A DNA stretch of 25,762 bases from SZAS-103 sp038234715 (GTDB lineage Bacteria > Pseudomonadota > Gammaproteobacteria > Xanthomonadales > Xanthomonadaceae): the NCBI GenBank assembly GCA_038234715.1, contig JBBQTD010000046.1:1-25762 (forward strand), written 5' to 3'. The notes below the pieces were generated by a model. The model did not search any database. It saw nothing but the letters and a program-made list of their open reading frames with translations, and was not told the origin of the DNA. This document shows positions 25,189 through 25,762 of the stretch, piece by piece. Position 1 is the first letter of the stretch; every line of letters begins with the position of its first letter. A program made the position numbers and the translations under genes.

Positions 25189-25762
25189 CTACCCGTCGAG
25201 GATCGTGATCTTTTGCCAGATCTTGCGCGACAGATCCGCGGTGAGGCTCTCAATGTCGTTGACCGCGTCGAGCACCACCGGGTCCTGCAGGTGCTGGGCG
25301 TGCAGGGCGGCAAGCTTGCTGGTAAGCGCCAGCAGTTCAGAACAGTAGTCGAGGTAGCGCGCGAGCTCGGCCCGCGACAGCTTGCGCACCGGTGAAGACG
25401 CGGTGGTCGCAGCCGGCCGCAGCACCGATTCGGGGTCCTTGGTGAGCTGGTGCATGTCCACGACGTGCGCCACGCTGCGCAGTCGGTGCAGCAGGCGCAG
25501 CGCGGTACGCCGCTTGATCCGCATTTCCAGCGACACCAGGAAGATCACCGAGAGTGCGAGGAACAGCAGCTGGTTTGCAGCCGCGTCGGTGGCCTGCAGG
25601 AACTCGGCCACGCCGATCGTTCCCGACCTGGACATATGGGCGAGCTGGAACAGCGCCCACAGCGCCAGTGCAAGCAGCAGCCCGATCGCGATGGCGGCCA
25701 ACGTGCGGACCCACCACAGTGGGCGGCGCAGGTGCTCGATCGCAATCTGGTTGTGCTCCGCC
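25189..25762 (-). CDS. Two-helix inner membrane protein, 5' end outside the window
   Basis: The frame is open to the right edge: the codons at 25702-25761 read AEHNQIAIEHLRRPLWWVRT, so the start lies beyond the window and the TTG at 25701 is not the true one. Two membrane helices are visible (LAAIAIGLLLALALWALFQL and QLLFLALSVIFLVSLEM), then a basic stretch RIKRRTALRLLHRLRS and a soluble helical tail with AHVVDMHQLTKDPE and YLDYCSELLALTSKLAALHA. HRLRS(V/I)AHV(V/I)DMHQLTKDPE is a stretch I associate with a conserved family of uncharacterised membrane proteins; no function is known to me. Confidence 0.75.
   Translation of the reverse strand, partial: AEHNQIAIEHLRRPLWWVRTLAAIAIGLLLALALWALFQLAHMSRSGTIGVAEFLQATDAAANQLLFLALSVIFLVSLEMRIKRRTALRLLHRLRSVAHVVDMHQLTKDPESVLRPAATTASSPVRKLSRAELARYLDYCSELLALTSKLAALHAQHLQDPVVLDAVNDIESLTADLSRKIWQKITILDG

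Overview
The window looks like a chromosomal segment of a GC-rich gammaproteobacterium, most likely a Xanthomonadales member (Lysobacter/Rhodanobacteraceae type). The clues are high GC with strong G/C third-position bias, secreted S9 and M20 peptidases, a TonB receptor beside a TPR-sulfotransferase, an IS5-type transposase start, and dispersed intergenic repeats. The lineage call is from memory of gene style, not a database search.

Region A (1-4570) is a horizontally acquired defence patch. It starts with the end of an IS5-family element (minus strand, running off the left edge). Next is a PaeR7I/XhoI-like type II restriction-modification pair: a methyltransferase broken by a one-base frameshift near 846, and an endonuclease with an intact D...ExK site but an apparently altered C-terminus. 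A SIR2-like (probable NADase) gene overlaps the endonuclease stop as ATGA and has its own good Shine-Dalgarno site. After about 370 bp without a supported gene comes an AT-richer four-helix membrane protein of unknown function.

Region B (4767-17552) is the metabolic core. A long minus-strand cluster, read from 15469 downwards, encodes a class III aminotransferase, a glutamate-semialdehyde (P5C) dehydrogenase-like ALDH, both subunits of a CatI/CatJ-type 3-oxoadipate CoA-transferase, a second class III aminotransferase, a secreted TolB-propeller/CehA-type metallohydrolase fusion and, after a 168-bp gap, a secreted S9 peptidase. Divergent from it are a PcaR/PcaU-like IclR regulator and a PcaF-type 3-oxoadipyl-CoA thiolase (ATGA overlap). 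None of the aromatic-ring genes that normally feed 3-oxoadipate are present. I infer a route beta-lysine (or a related 3-amino acid) -> 3-amino-6-oxohexanoate/its cyclic pyrroline -> 3-aminoadipate -> 3-oxoadipate -> 3-oxoadipyl-CoA -> succinyl-CoA + acetyl-CoA. The two aminotransferases, the P5C-dehydrogenase-like ALDH and the CoA steps each fit one reaction. This is the strongest candidate for an undescribed system here.

Region C (17601-25762) holds a TPR-sulfotransferase and a TonB-dependent receptor on the plus strand, closed by a perfect hairpin. On the minus strand follow a small CxxC...CxxC protein, a secreted M20 metallopeptidase, a putative lipoprotein and a partial two-helix membrane protein running off the right edge. 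The receptor and the exported hydrolases/peptidases (CehA fusion, S9, M20) could together import and break down peptide- or amide-linked nutrients that feed the cytoplasmic pathway; that link is inference from position only. No tRNA, rRNA, CRISPR array or replication origin was seen.
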